From Bacillus sp. NP157 (GTDB taxonomy: Bacteria > Pseudomonadota > Gammaproteobacteria > Xanthomonadales > Rhodanobacteraceae), in NCBI GenBank assembly GCA_018889975.1, contig CP076546.1:2852001-2916000 (forward strand): 64,000 nt of DNA, read 5' to 3'. The translations under genes were made by a program, and so were the position numbers. Shown here piece after piece: positions 8,541 to 18,349 of this stretch (positions are counted from its first letter, which is position 1; each line of letters starts with the position of its first letter). Below the pieces are notes generated by a model, which saw only the letters and a list, made by a program, of their open reading frames with translations, had not been told where the DNA came from and searched no databases.

Positions 8541-10148
8541 ATGACCGACCGCGAAACCATGGAATATGACCTCGTCGTCGTTGGCGCGGGCCCTGCCGGG
8601 CTCGCGTTCGCGATTCGTACGAAACAGCTCAATCCTGAGCTGACCGTCTGCGTCATCGAAAAGGCGTCGACGATCGGCGCGCAGATCCTCTCCGGCGCCG
8701 TCATCGAGACCGCGCCGCTGGATCGCCTGTTGCCGGAATGGCGTAACTCGCCACCGCCCGTGTGCGTGCCGGTGACCCACGACGAGTTCTGGCTGCTGCG
8801 CGACCACGCCTCCGGCACGAAGCTGCCGGTGACGCCGCCGCAGATGAACAACCACGGCAACGTCATCGTCAGCCTGGGTTCGCTCTGCGCCTGGATGGCA
8901 CCGCAGGCCGAGGCCATCGGCGTCGACGTGTTCCCCGGCTATGCCGCCGCCGAAGCCTTGTTCGACGAGGCCGGCGCCGTGAACGGCGTGCGCATCGGCG
9001 ACATGGGCATCGCGCGTGACGGCACGCACAAGCCCGGCTACACCGAAGGCATCGACATCCGCGCGAAAGTCACCGTGCTGGCCGAAGGCTGCCGTGGACA
9101 TATCAGCAAGACGCTGATCAAGAAGTTCGACCTGGACAAGGAGAGCGACCCGCAGACCTACGGCATCGGCATCAAGGAACTCTGGCAGCTTCCGGCGGGC
9201 CGCGCCGAAGCCGGCAAGGTGGTGCACACCGCGGGCTGGCCGCTGGCCAACGACACCTACGGCGGCAGCTTCCTGTATCACCTGGACCACGACCGCGTGG
9301 CCGTCGGCTTCGTGGTCGGCCTGGACTACCCCGATCCGGCGTTCTCGCCGTTCGAAGCGTTCCAGCAATTCAAGCACCACCCGAACGTAAAGGGCCTGCT
9401 CGAGGGCGGCAACATCGTGTCCGCCGGCGCGCGCGCGATCATCGAGGGCGGGTACCAGTCGTTGCCGAAAGTGGAAATGCCCGGCGCGATCCTGATCGGC
9501 GATTCCGCCGGCCTGGTTAACGTGCCGAAGATCAAGGGCACCCACCAGGCGATGGCATCCGGCATGCTCGCCGCCGAACACCTCGTGGCGACGCAGCTGG
9601 ACCCGGCCGGCTGGGATGCGAAGCTGCGCGATTCGGCCGTGATGGCTGAGCTGAAGAAGGTGCGCAACATCCGCCCCGGCTTCAACAAGGGCCTGTGGCG
9701 CGGCCTCATCAACGCGGCGTGGGAGACGCTCACCGGCGGCAAGTCGCCGTGGACGCTGAAGAACCATGCCGACTGGTCGTCGCTGGACAAGCTCGGGCAG
9801 CATGAGGCGCCGAAGAAGGACTACGTCGAGCGCACGCTGGCCCCGCGCGATCGCCTCGCCAGCGTCTACTACGCCGCCACCGAACACGACGAAGACCAGC
9901 CGGTACACCTCAAGGTGGCCGACACCTCGATCTGCATCGATCGTTGCACGACCGAATACGGCAACCCGTGCCAGCGCTTCTGCCCGGCGGGTGTCTACGA
10001 GATCGTGCAGGACGACGCAGGCAAGCGCCTGCAGATCAACAGCGCCAACTGCGTGCATTGCAAGACCTGCGACATCAAGGATCCATACCAGATCATCACC
10101 TGGGTGACGCCGGAAGGCGGCTCCGGACCGAACTACCAGGGCCTCTAG
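8541..10148 (+). CDS. Electron-transfer flavoprotein-ubiquinone oxidoreductase
   Basis: This 535-residue inner-membrane-associated enzyme passes electrons from reduced ETF to ubiquinone, linking acyl-CoA dehydrogenases to respiration. The N-terminal FAD site is GAGPAG (residues 15-20). The C-terminal 4Fe-4S region has the expected cysteines in NPCQRFCPAGVYE and NCVHCKTCDIKDP, and ends in PEGGSGPNYQGL as in the family. Length matches. The ATG at 8541 was chosen because the sequence before it does not resemble the family. The etfB-etfA genes encoding its partner lie 6.4 kb downstream, separated by three glycan/membrane genes. The next gene starts three bases after its stop, so the glycan genes may ride on this transcript. 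Confidence 0.96.
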   Translation: MTDRETMEYDLVVVGAGPAGLAFAIRTKQLNPELTVCVIEKASTIGAQILSGAVIETAPLDRLLPEWRNSPPPVCVPVTHDEFWLLRDHASGTKLPVTPPQMNNHGNVIVSLGSLCAWMAPQAEAIGVDVFPGYAAAEALFDEAGAVNGVRIGDMGIARDGTHKPGYTEGIDIRAKVTVLAEGCRGHISKTLIKKFDLDKESDPQTYGIGIKELWQLPAGRAEAGKVVHTAGWPLANDTYGGSFLYHLDHDRVAVGFVVGLDYPDPAFSPFEAFQQFKHHPNVKGLLEGGNIVSAGARAIIEGGYQSLPKVEMPGAILIGDSAGLVNVPKIKGTHQAMASGMLAAEHLVATQLDPAGWDAKLRDSAVMAELKKVRNIRPGFNKGLWRGLINAAWETLTGGKSPWTLKNHADWSSLDKLGQHEAPKKDYVERTLAPRDRLASVYYAATEHDEDQPVHLKVADTSICIDRCTTEYGNPCQRFCPAGVYEIVQDDAGKRLQINSANCVHCKTCDIKDPYQIITWVTPEGGSGPNYQGL

Positions 10149-10151
10149 CGC

Positions 10152-12290
10152 ATGCGCGTACGCCTGGGATGGCTCGCGTGGTGGTTGCTGGTCGTGGCAT
10201 GCATCACACTGCCGCTGCATGCCCTGTACGGGCAAGGCGGCCCTTTCGAACGGCAGCTGGCGAATTCGGCGCCGTGGAAAAGCCTGGACGAGTGCCTGCT
10301 GCTGCTCGGCGCGCTGTATGTCGCGCTGCGCTGGCGGCGCGGCGGTGTCGTGCTCGGCATCGTTGCGTTTGAAGCGTTCGCGCGAAGGCATGGCATCGAC
10401 CTGACGCTGGCCATGCTGTTGCTGTATGTCGGCGGCATGCATGCACTCGGCCGTCTCTGCGTGTCCGTGGAGTCGAATCGCGTCGACCGCGTCGCCGACG
10501 CCTTGCGCCATGTGCTGGTCGGCATGATGGCGTGGGCGGCCCTGACCTGGCTCGCCTCCCTCGCCGGCATGGGTACCGTGGCTGAAATTCGCTGGCTTGC
10601 CATCGGCGTGCTCGGCGGCGCGCTTGCCCTCGATACGTGGCGGCAGCGAGCAAGGCTGCACTGGCCTGCACGCCCAACCGGCCGCCTCAGCGCCTTTCTC
10701 CTGGCACTCGCGCTTACCGTCGTGGCCATGCTCGCGGCGAAGGCCGCCGCTGCGCTCGACGGCGATGCCCTGTGGTATGGCGTGAACGCGGATCGCGTGT
10801 TGCTCGGCGCGGGGAACCTGTTCGCGTCCCAGGGGCTGGTCGTCCACGTCCATTACTACCCCAAGCTCGCCGAGTCGCTGCAAATCCCCTTCATGGGCCT
10901 GGGTAGCGCGAGCCTCGTGACCGGGCTGAGCCTGGCGTGCTGGCTACTGCTCGTGGCGACCTGCCGCGAACTGCTGCGCGAAGCGGGCGTTGTCGCTGCC
11001 CCACTGGCGTGGGGCGGTGCGTTGTTCGCCACCTGCATCCCAGCCGTGGCCGCGTCCGCCGCGACGCCCAAGGGCGAAGTCCTCGCGGCGTGGCTATGCC
11101 TGATGGCGCTACTGGCCGCCATGCGCCTGCCCCGCGCCACCGGGCGCGATGCCGCGACATGGCTCGCCGCCGGCCTGGTAGCCGCCCTGCTTGCGCCCCT
11201 GGCCCGGCTGACCGTGCTGCCGTACGCGGCGGCGATCTTCGTCTTCGTGGCCTGGCAGGCAGTACGCCAACACCTGCGGCCCACGCTGCGTCGCACATGG
11301 CTCGTCTACACCACGGGCCTGCTCGTGGTCGCCCTCGTCTGCTGGCGAACCTGGGTGATGACGGGCGTGGCCCTGGCAACGCCCGACGTGCTGGTGGACC
11401 TCCAGGGATGGCTCGGCTGGCACCTGCACGACGACATCGGCCGTTATGTCCCTGACTTCCGCACCCCCTTCCCCTCGGGCCTGGTCCAGTCGCTGTTCGG
11501 GCCGCGCGCCTATATCCACCAGGCCCTGTTCTGGATGGGCAACGCGTGGATCCCCTTGCTTGCTTTTGCGCTGGTCCGGCGCGGCTGGCGCTGGATCCTG
11601 GCGGACGGCCTGCTGTTCTGGCTGATGCTCGGGCTGGCCATGTACGCCATGCTCTATGCGTACCGGTTTGGTCCCGACGGTCCGGATGGCAATTACTTCA
11701 TCGTGTGCATCGTCCTGCTCCATCTGGTGGCATGGGCCGGATGCGCCGGGCCGGCGACGACCGCGCCCAGGCCCTTCCTGGCCGGCGCTGCCGCCCTGCT
11801 CGCGTTGAGCCTGTTCATGGTGCTCACCACGGCGAACTGGTTGCCCGGCCTGGCCCGGCTCGACGCGCGCTTCGACCGAACCCCCTTCGGTGAGCTCGAC
11901 CGCATGGCGGCGGCGCGTTATCGCGTCAGTGGCATGGGACCACTGGCCGGGGTAGTTGCCGCCTACCCGGCGTCCACGCGGATGGTCGGCGACCTCGACG
12001 TCGGCGATGGCGGGTTCTTCAACGTGAGCTATGAATCGCTGAACAGCGTCGCATGGGCCCGGCCGCCCCTCCTGGCTGACAATGCCGCCGTGCAGGCGTT
12101 CCTCCTCTCCCACCGGATCCGGCTGGTGGTACTGGCTCGCCCGGGCAATCCAGCCGTCGCACGCACGGTGCGACCGGCCCTCGAGGCCCTGGTGGCGACC
12201 GGACGGGCAAGACAACTGAATGCTGGCGGCGCACCGGCGGACCTTTGGGAGGTGCTCGATGCGCCCGGGTTCCCACAAACGTTAAGATGA
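10152..12290 (+). CDS. Large polytopic membrane protein, possible GT-C-type glycosyltransferase
   Basis: This 712-residue protein has ten or more hydrophobic segments spread over about residues 5-560 and a hydrophilic C-terminal region of roughly 150 residues. I do not recognise a named family with certainty. The architecture (many TM helices, a charged loop after the first helices containing LDGDALWYGVNADRVLLG, and a soluble C-terminal domain) resembles GT-C glycosyltransferases and uncharacterised O-antigen membrane proteins. It starts three bases after the ETF-QO stop and is followed by two glycan enzymes, which supports a surface-polysaccharide role. Function is inferred from context only. 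Confidence 0.75.
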   Translation: MRVRLGWLAWWLLVVACITLPLHALYGQGGPFERQLANSAPWKSLDECLLLLGALYVALRWRRGGVVLGIVAFEAFARRHGIDLTLAMLLLYVGGMHALGRLCVSVESNRVDRVADALRHVLVGMMAWAALTWLASLAGMGTVAEIRWLAIGVLGGALALDTWRQRARLHWPARPTGRLSAFLLALALTVVAMLAAKAAAALDGDALWYGVNADRVLLGAGNLFASQGLVVHVHYYPKLAESLQIPFMGLGSASLVTGLSLACWLLLVATCRELLREAGVVAAPLAWGGALFATCIPAVAASAATPKGEVLAAWLCLMALLAAMRLPRATGRDAATWLAAGLVAALLAPLARLTVLPYAAAIFVFVAWQAVRQHLRPTLRRTWLVYTTGLLVVALVCWRTWVMTGVALATPDVLVDLQGWLGWHLHDDIGRYVPDFRTPFPSGLVQSLFGPRAYIHQALFWMGNAWIPLLAFALVRRGWRWILADGLLFWLMLGLAMYAMLYAYRFGPDGPDGNYFIVCIVLLHLVAWAGCAGPATTAPRPFLAGAAALLALSLFMVLTTANWLPGLARLDARFDRTPFGELDRMAAARYRVSGMGPLAGVVAAYPASTRMVGDLDVGDGGFFNVSYESLNSVAWARPPLLADNAAVQAFLLSHRIRLVVLARPGNPAVARTVRPALEALVATGRARQLNAGGAPADLWEVLDAPGFPQTLR

Positions 12291-12316
12291 CAGGTCGTTT
12301 CCCGAGGTAAAGCACT

Positions 12317-14398
12317 GTGTCGAACCACCTTACCTGGCGCTATCGGCGGCTACGCTCCATCGCACAGCGCGTGCGCATGAGCATCGCGCTGCGTGGATGG
12401 CGCGGGACGGTCCAGCGCGTCACCCAGGGGATGGTCAGGCGCAAGGTCGAGGACGATACGCTGGCGTTGCTACCGCTGGAGTCCAGCTTCGGCAAGCTGG
12501 AATTGCCGAGATCAGGCGAACCCGTCGTCTCCATCATCATCCCGGTATACGGGAAGGTGGAGTACACGATCGCCTGCCTCCGCTCGATCGCCAACCATCC
12601 GCCCGCCACGCCGTTCGAGGTCATCGTCGTGGACGACGCATCCCCGGACAATACGGCCTCGGTGCTGAGGCACGTCGTCGGCCTGCGCCTGCTGAGCAAT
12701 GAAAAAAACCTGGGATTCGTTGGCTCGTGCAATGCCGGCGCAGCAGCCGCGCGTGGCGCGATGCTGCTATTCCTCAACAACGATACGCAGGTCACGCCAG
12801 GCTGGGCGGATGCCCTGCTCCGCGTGTTCGATGTGTTTCCCGACACCGGCATCGCGGGAAGCCAGCTCGTATACCCAGATGGACGGCTGCAGGAAGCAGG
12901 TGCATGGATTTTCGCCGACGGCACCGCGTGGAATCGTGGCCGCTTCGAATCCCGCAAATTCCCTGCATACCAGTACACGCGCATCGTCGATTACGTGTCG
13001 GGTGCTGCGCTGGCCATACGCGCCACGCTATTCCACGACGTGGGCGGTTTCGACCTTCGCTACGCACCGGGCTACTACGAGGACGCCGATCTCGCCTTCG
13101 CGGTGCGCCATGCCGGCCAACAGGTGCGCTATGTGCCGGGGAGCGTGGTCGTGCATGCCGAGGGAATCAGTTCCGCGGGCGAGCCCGACGAGGGCATGAA
13201 GCGCCACCAGGCGATCAACCAGCACAAGCTCGTCGAGAAATGGGCTGACGTCATCGTCAGGCAGCCCGCCCCTGGCACGTCACTGGCCCAGATCGATCGA
13301 CGCTCGTATCGAGGCACGGTCCTCGTCGTGGATGCCATGACACCGGATGCCTCGCGCGACTCCGGCTCGCTGCGCCTCATCACCCTGATGGCTTTGCTGG
13401 TGGCTGATGGATGGCACGTGGTGTTTGCGCCCGACGACGGGCAAGTCACGGACACCGCCATGGCTTATCTCGGCGAACAGGGGATCGAGGTGGCTGCGCG
13501 CCCCTGGTGCCCTAGCGTTCCTGCCTGGATCGCCGACCACGCCAATGACCTGCATGCTGCGATCCTGAGCCGGCATACGGTGGCTCATCAATACGCGCCC
13601 TTCATTCGCAGGCACGCGCCGACGGCACGCCTGGTTTTCGACACGGTCGACCTGCATTTCCTGCGTGAGGAGCGGGGTGCGGCGCAGGCGGGAAGCGTAG
13701 CCCTCTCGCGCCAGGCACAGGCGACCCGGAAGCAGGAGCTTGAACTGATCAAGTCCTCGGACACCACGTTCGTCGTGAGCGACTACGAACGAGCCCTGCT
13801 GGCCGACATCCTTCCCGCGGCCCGCATCGAATTACTGTCGAATATCCACGAGGTCCACGGGCGCCACGGTGGATACGCGGGGCGCCGCGACCTGGTCTTC
13901 GTCGGTGGATACGGCCACCCACCCAACGCCGATGCCATGCGCTGGATGGCCGAAGCCATCCTGCCAGCGTTGCGCGAACGCTGGCCCGACGTACGCATCC
14001 TCGTTGCCGGCGACGTGCCGACGGCGGAGCGCGAAGCGCTGGCGGCGCTTGGTCTGGACATGCTTGGGCGCGTGGAAGACCTCGCGCCACTCATGGCGTC
14101 GTCGCTGGCGTCCATTGCACCGTTGCGCTTCGGCGCAGGCGTCAAAGGCAAGGTGAACATGGCGATGAGCCACGGCTTGCCCGTCATTGGTACGCCCGTG
14201 GCCACCGAAGGCATGCAACTTGTCGATGGGGAGGACGTGCTGGTCGCCGAATCGCCGGCTGGCTTCGTCGCCGCGTACGCACGACTGGTTGGCGACGAGG
14301 CGCTTTGGCTGACGCTGTCCGACGGCGGCCTGTCCAACGTCAAGGCACATTTCTCGGCCGACGCGGCCCGTGATGCGCTGCGGCGCGCGCTATCCTGA
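12317..14398 (+). CDS. Two-domain glycosyltransferase (GT2 N-terminus, GT4/GT1-like C-terminus)
   Basis: This 693-residue protein has a GT2 domain at about residues 70-310 with SIIIPVYGKVEYT, VVDDASPDNT and the FLNNDTQV nucleotide-sugar/metal motif, then GYYEDADLAF as the ED acceptor-base motif. From about 335 to the end is a GT-B-type domain (VLVVDAMTPDASRDSGSLR at its start, and VKGKVNMAMSHGLPVIGTP with EGMQLVDGEDVLVA near the C-terminus). Such fusions often add two successive sugars to a repeat unit. The start is a GTG at 12317 preceded by GAGGTAAAG. It lies between the membrane protein and the WbsX/RgpF protein with short gaps, probably in one operon. Sugars and linkages are unknown. Confidence 0.88.
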   Translation: MSNHLTWRYRRLRSIAQRVRMSIALRGWRGTVQRVTQGMVRRKVEDDTLALLPLESSFGKLELPRSGEPVVSIIIPVYGKVEYTIACLRSIANHPPATPFEVIVVDDASPDNTASVLRHVVGLRLLSNEKNLGFVGSCNAGAAAARGAMLLFLNNDTQVTPGWADALLRVFDVFPDTGIAGSQLVYPDGRLQEAGAWIFADGTAWNRGRFESRKFPAYQYTRIVDYVSGAALAIRATLFHDVGGFDLRYAPGYYEDADLAFAVRHAGQQVRYVPGSVVVHAEGISSAGEPDEGMKRHQAINQHKLVEKWADVIVRQPAPGTSLAQIDRRSYRGTVLVVDAMTPDASRDSGSLRLITLMALLVADGWHVVFAPDDGQVTDTAMAYLGEQGIEVAARPWCPSVPAWIADHANDLHAAILSRHTVAHQYAPFIRRHAPTARLVFDTVDLHFLREERGAAQAGSVALSRQAQATRKQELELIKSSDTTFVVSDYERALLADILPAARIELLSNIHEVHGRHGGYAGRRDLVFVGGYGHPPNADAMRWMAEAILPALRERWPDVRILVAGDVPTAEREALAALGLDMLGRVEDLAPLMASSLASIAPLRFGAGVKGKVNMAMSHGLPVIGTPVATEGMQLVDGEDVLVAESPAGFVAAYARLVGDEALWLTLSDGGLSNVKAHFSADAARDALRRALS

Positions 14399-14401
14399 GC
14401 C

Positions 14402-16453
14402 ATGCCCAACATACGCTTCCAATCCCTTGTATTCCGGGCGCTTCGCACGGCTTTCCGCATGACGCCGATGACGGCCGCCACGCGCGATCGCTTGCGCCAG
14501 TCGTTCCTCGATCGCCACGCGTCGATGGTGCCTGCCGGGCCCGAAGGGCAGCCGGCCACGGCCGGCCTGGCGCGCCGCGCCTACCACCATGCCGGCCAGC
14601 GTTTGCTTGGCTACAAGGCGCTTGCGCAGAAGCCGCTGCCGGCCACGCTACCCGCCACGATCGTCGCCTTCTACCTGCCCCAGTTCCATCCCACGCCGGA
14701 AAACGACGCATGGTGGGGCACGGGCTTCACCGAATGGCGCAATGTGACGCGAGCGCTGCCACAGTTCGAAGGCCACGCTCAGCCGCGCCTGCCCGGCGAC
14801 CTCGGCTTCTACGACCTGCGGATCGCCGATGTCATGCGCGAGCAGGCACGCCTGGCGCGCATGCATGGCGTCGGGGCGTTCTGCACCTATTTTTACTGGT
14901 TTGCGGGAAAGACGCTGCTCGAATCGCCGCTTCGCCAGTGGCTTGCCGATCCATCCATCGATATACCCATCGCGCTGTGCTGGGCCAACGAGAACTGGTC
15001 GAGGCGATGGGATGGCCGTGCCGACGACGTCCTTATCGCGCAGGACCACAGCGCGGACGACGATCTTGCCTTCATTGCCTACGTCGCCCCCTACCTGCGC
15101 GATCCCCGCTACCTGCGGGTGGATGGAAAGCCGATGCTCATGGTCTACCGGCCGGGCCTCCTTCCCGATGCGCGCGCGACGGCGCGCCGATGGCGCGGGT
15201 GGTGTTCTGACAACGGCATCGGCGACATCCACCTCTGTTACGTGCAAAGTTTCGACAACGTCGACCCCGCGTCGATCGGGTTCGACGCGGCGGCCGCATT
15301 CCCGCCGAACAACACCTCCCTGGCACCGGTGACCGCCGCGCACCGGCTGATCAACCCGGACTACAAGGGCGAAATCCTCGACTGGCGGGAACTGGCGCGA
15401 CAGGCCATGGCTGCGCCGGAAGTCTCCTACACGCTTTATCCGGGCGTAAACCCGGGCTGGGACAACGAAGCGCGTCGCAGCGGACGGGGACGGACTTACC
15501 TGCATGCGACGCCGGCGGCCTTCGCCCACTGGACGCGCCACGCGATCGCAACGGCACGCCGGCGGTCGCCGAACGCGCCCCTCGTGTTCGTCAACGCGTG
15601 GAACGAGTGGGCGGAAGGTGCGGTGCTCGAACCGGACGCCCGGCTAGGCTACGCATGGCTGGACGCGATCCGCTCCGCCCTCACGCCACCCGTGCAGGTC
15701 CAGTCCCGTCCGTGCGCCGTCATCCACGTCTGGTATCCCGACCTGCTCGGCGAAGTCATCGGCGCCCTGCGTGCGACGGGACGTGAGTTCCGGATCGTAC
15801 TCACCGTCCCTGCCGAGCGTGAATCCGCCGTGCGCGACGAGGTGGCCCGCCTGTCAGTGGATGCCGAGATCGTCGTGGCACCGAACCGCGGACGCGACAT
15901 CCTGCCCTTCCTCCGGGTCGCGGCGCGCCTGCGCGATGAAGGCGAGGACGTCGTGCTGAAGCTTCATACCAAGCGATCCACCCATCGCGACGACGGCGCC
16001 ACGTGGCGCGCCGAGCTGATCAGCCGGCTGGTAGCCCCTGATCGCGCCATCGTGGTGGAACAGGCGTTTGCCGATGACGCCACGCTTGGCCTGGTGGCGC
16101 CCGAAGGCCACGTGCAGCCCCTGGCGTATTACTGGGGCGCGAACGAGGCCAACGTGCAATACCTCTGCGCGCTGATGGGCGTGGCGCCGCCTGACGTGGA
16201 CAACGACCACTTCATCGCCGGGAGCATGTTCTGGTGCCGGCTCGGCGCCATCGAGGCGTTGATCGACAGCCCCCTGGCCGAAACGGATTTCGAGCCTGAG
16301 TCGGGGCAGGTCGACGGCACACTCGCGCATGCGATCGAGCGGGTCGTCAGCAAGGCAGCGCTCGACCGGGGCTTCCGCGTCACGACCGCCGCCGCCGTCG
16401 CAGGGGATGCTGAGCCTCCCGCGACCCCCTACGCCTTCGCCCGCAAGGGATAA
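14402..16453 (+). CDS. WbsX-like / RgpF-like fusion protein of polysaccharide synthesis
   Basis: This 683-residue protein joins two families. Residues about 80-430 match the glycosyltransferase WbsX (GH99-like) family: FYLPQFHPTPENDAWWGTG, FTEWRNV, the YFYWFAGK segment, ALCWANENWSRRWDG and FVNAWNEWAEGA. Residues about 435-640 match RgpF (rhamnan synthesis protein F): VIHVWYPDLLGEVI, NRGRDILPFL and VLKLHTKRSTH. The combination is common in O-antigen and rhamnan loci; the RgpF part suggests action on a rhamnose-containing chain, consistent with the rmlBACD genes 22 kb away. It begins three bases after the previous gene and is the last gene before the gap leading to etfB. Confidence 0.87.
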   Translation: MPNIRFQSLVFRALRTAFRMTPMTAATRDRLRQSFLDRHASMVPAGPEGQPATAGLARRAYHHAGQRLLGYKALAQKPLPATLPATIVAFYLPQFHPTPENDAWWGTGFTEWRNVTRALPQFEGHAQPRLPGDLGFYDLRIADVMREQARLARMHGVGAFCTYFYWFAGKTLLESPLRQWLADPSIDIPIALCWANENWSRRWDGRADDVLIAQDHSADDDLAFIAYVAPYLRDPRYLRVDGKPMLMVYRPGLLPDARATARRWRGWCSDNGIGDIHLCYVQSFDNVDPASIGFDAAAAFPPNNTSLAPVTAAHRLINPDYKGEILDWRELARQAMAAPEVSYTLYPGVNPGWDNEARRSGRGRTYLHATPAAFAHWTRHAIATARRRSPNAPLVFVNAWNEWAEGAVLEPDARLGYAWLDAIRSALTPPVQVQSRPCAVIHVWYPDLLGEVIGALRATGREFRIVLTVPAERESAVRDEVARLSVDAEIVVAPNRGRDILPFLRVAARLRDEGEDVVLKLHTKRSTHRDDGATWRAELISRLVAPDRAIVVEQAFADDATLGLVAPEGHVQPLAYYWGANEANVQYLCALMGVAPPDVDNDHFIAGSMFWCRLGAIEALIDSPLAETDFEPESGQVDGTLAHAIERVVSKAALDRGFRVTTAAAVAGDAEPPATPYAFARKG

Positions 16454-16512
16454 GACCACTTCCCGCGTAGTGCCCGCCGGATTTGGCTAGAATGGCAGGC
16501 CAACTTCGACGT

Positions 16513-16528
16513 CCGTTCAAGTGAACGG
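16513..16528. promoter_or_regulatory. Perfect 7-2-7 palindrome before etfB, candidate operator
   Basis: CCGTTCA-AG-TGAACGG lies 21 bp before the etfB ATG in the only sizeable gap of this strand's run. A symmetric site of this size is typical for TetR- or GntR-type regulators, and ETF genes are often in fatty-acid-degradation regulons, but the regulator is not identifiable here. Confidence 0.5.
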
Positions 16529-16549
16529 GCATTCACACAGGAACCGAGA

Positions 16550-17296
16550 ATGAAGATTCTGGTCGGCTACAAGCGCGTCGTGGACTACAACGTCCGCATC
16601 CAGGTGAAACCAGACGGCACCGGCGTCGTCACCGACGGCGTAAAGCTTTCCGCCAATCCGTTCGACGATATCGCCCTGGAAGAGGCCCTGCGCCTGCGTG
16701 AGAAGGGCGTGGCCGAGGAAGTCATCGTGGTCGGCATCGGCCCGGCCGACCTCACCGCCCACCTGCGCAACGGCCTGGCCATGGGGGCCAACCGCGCCAT
16801 CCACGTGCAGACCACCGACGCCGTCTCGCCGCTGACCGCGGCGCGCACCTTCCTCAAGCTGGTCGAGAAGGAACAGCCGGGCCTGGTGATCCTCGGCAAG
16901 CAGGCGATCGACGACGACGCCAACCAGACGGGCCAGATGCTGGCCGCGCTGTGGGACCGGCCGCAGGCCACGTTTGCCGGCAAGGTCGAGATCGCCGATG
17001 GCAAGGCCACGGTCACCCGTGAAGTGGACGCCGGCCTGGAGACCATCGAAGCCGACCTTCCTGCGGTCATCACCACCGACCTGCGCCTTAACGAGCCGCG
17101 CTTCATCAAGCTGCCGGACATCATGAAGGCCAAGTCCAAGCCGATCGACGTGGTCGAACTGGGCTCGCTCGGTGTCGATGCCGCCGACCACATCAAGACC
17201 ACCCACTACGCCGCCCCGCCCAAGCGCAGCAAGGGCGTGATGGTGAAGGATGCCGCCGAGCTCGTCGCGGCCCTCAAGCAGAAGGGCCTGCTGTAA
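16550..17296 (+). CDS. etfB: Electron transfer flavoprotein beta subunit
   Basis: This 248-residue subunit of the soluble ETF heterodimer binds AMP and contacts acyl-CoA dehydrogenases. Family features include MKILVGYKRVVDYNV at the N-terminus, SANPFDDIALEEALRLREKG, the GKQAIDDDANQTGQMLA loop and the recognition-loop region LPAVITTDLRLNEPRF. The ATG at 16550 has AGGA-type spacing. It is followed by etfA after 22 nt. The partner oxidoreductase gene is upstream at 8541. In Xanthomonas the etf genes mark one border of the LPS locus, as they seem to do here. Confidence 0.97.
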   Translation: MKILVGYKRVVDYNVRIQVKPDGTGVVTDGVKLSANPFDDIALEEALRLREKGVAEEVIVVGIGPADLTAHLRNGLAMGANRAIHVQTTDAVSPLTAARTFLKLVEKEQPGLVILGKQAIDDDANQTGQMLAALWDRPQATFAGKVEIADGKATVTREVDAGLETIEADLPAVITTDLRLNEPRFIKLPDIMKAKSKPIDVVELGSLGVDAADHIKTTHYAAPPKRSKGVMVKDAAELVAALKQKGLL

Positions 17297-17318
17297 GGCA
17301 GCCGACCGGAGAATCGAC

Positions 17319-18260
17319 ATGACCAAGATCCTCGTTATCGCCGAGCACCTAGACGGCAAGCTCAACGGCGCCACCGCCCGCGCGGTCAGCGCCGCCTCCG
17401 CCGTCAAGGCCGAAGCCATCGACGTCATCGTGCTGTCCGACGCACCGGACGCCATCGCTGCCGAAGCCGCGAAGATCGACGGCGTCAGCAAGGTGCTGAC
17501 CGTCGCCCGCGCCGAGAACGCCCATGCGCTGGCCGCCGTCCTGGCACCGCAGATCGCGAAGGCCGCGGCGGGCTACTCGCACGTGTTCGCGCCCTCGACC
17601 ACCTTCGGCAAGGACCTCGCCCCGCGCGTGGCCGCCCTGCTGGGCGTGTCGCAGGTGAGCGACGTCATGACCGTGGAAGGCCCGCACAGCTTCAAGCGCC
17701 CGATCTACGCCGGCAATGCCATCGTCACGGTGGAAGTGGACGCGGCATCGACCGTCGTCGCCACGATCCGCACGGCCTCCTGGCCTGCCGCCGCGTCGAA
17801 CGGCGCCGCGCCGGTCGAAGCACTGGCCATCGACGCCACCCTGCCCTCGCACACCCGATTCGTGAACCTGCAGCAGGGCAAGAGCGACCGCCCGGACCTG
17901 CAGGGTGCAAGCAAGGTCGTGTCCGGTGGCCGCGGCGTCGGTTCGAAGGAAAACTTCGAGATCATCTACAAGTTCGCCGACAAGATCGGTGCCGCCGTGG
18001 GCGCATCGCGCGCTGCCGTGGATGCCGGCTACGTCCCGAACGAGATGCAGGTCGGCCAGACCGGCAAGATCATCGCCCCCGAGCTGTACGTCGCCGTGGG
18101 TATCTCGGGCGCGATCCAGCACCTGACCGGCATCAAGGACGCGGGCACCATCGTCGCCATCAACAAGGACGGCGAGGCGCCGATCTTCGAGATCGCCGAC
18201 ATCGGCCTGGTGGGTGATCTGTTCAAGCTGCTGCCGGAGCTGGAAGCCGCGCTTGGCTGA
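17319..18260 (+). CDS. etfA: Electron transfer flavoprotein alpha subunit
   Basis: This 313-residue FAD-binding subunit of ETF has an N-terminal half with [15 protein letters not shown] and the [19 protein letters not shown] segment. The C-terminal FAD domain carries [49 protein letters not shown] and the terminal [16 protein letters not shown]. The ATG at 17319 is preceded by CGGAGAATC; an upstream in-frame extension overlaps etfB and is rejected. A strong hairpin follows the stop, closing the etfBA unit. The next gene begins the polysaccharide block. Confidence 0.97.
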   Translation: MTKILVIAEHLDGKLNGATARAVSAASAVKAEAIDVIVLSDAPDAIAAEAAKIDGVSKVLTVARAENAHALAAVLAPQIAKAAAGYSHVFAPSTTFGKDLAPRVAALLGVSQVSDVMTVEGPHSFKRPIYAGNAIVTVEVDAASTVVATIRTASWPAAASNGAAPVEALAIDATLPSHTRFVNLQQGKSDRPDLQGASKVVSGGRGVGSKENFEIIYKFADKIGAAVGASRAAVDAGYVPNEMQVGQTGKIIAPELYVAVGISGAIQHLTGIKDAGTIVAINKDGEAPIFEIADIGLVGDLFKLLPELEAALG

Positions 18261-18265
18261 ATCCG

Positions 18266-18293
18266 TGACCGGGCGCGTTACGCCGCCCGGTCA
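18266..18293 (+). terminator. Hairpin after etfA
   Basis: TGACCGGGCG (18266-18275) and CGCCCGGTCA (18284-18293) form a perfect 10-bp stem with an 8-nt loop five bases after the etfA stop. There is no clear T-tract, so it may be a terminator or an mRNA-stabilising 3' hairpin. Confidence 0.6.
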
Positions 18294-18349
18294 TGTCGTC
18301 GTGCCAACCTCACGCCGGTTGGTTAACACGGTTTACCTTGAGGGAACAT

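Noticed and set aside
8379-10883. Long antisense reading frame (834 codons) across ETF-QO
   Set aside because: It runs opposite to a well-conserved gene, has no recognisable motif, and is rich in Arg/Ala/Gly/His as expected of a GC-rich shadow frame.
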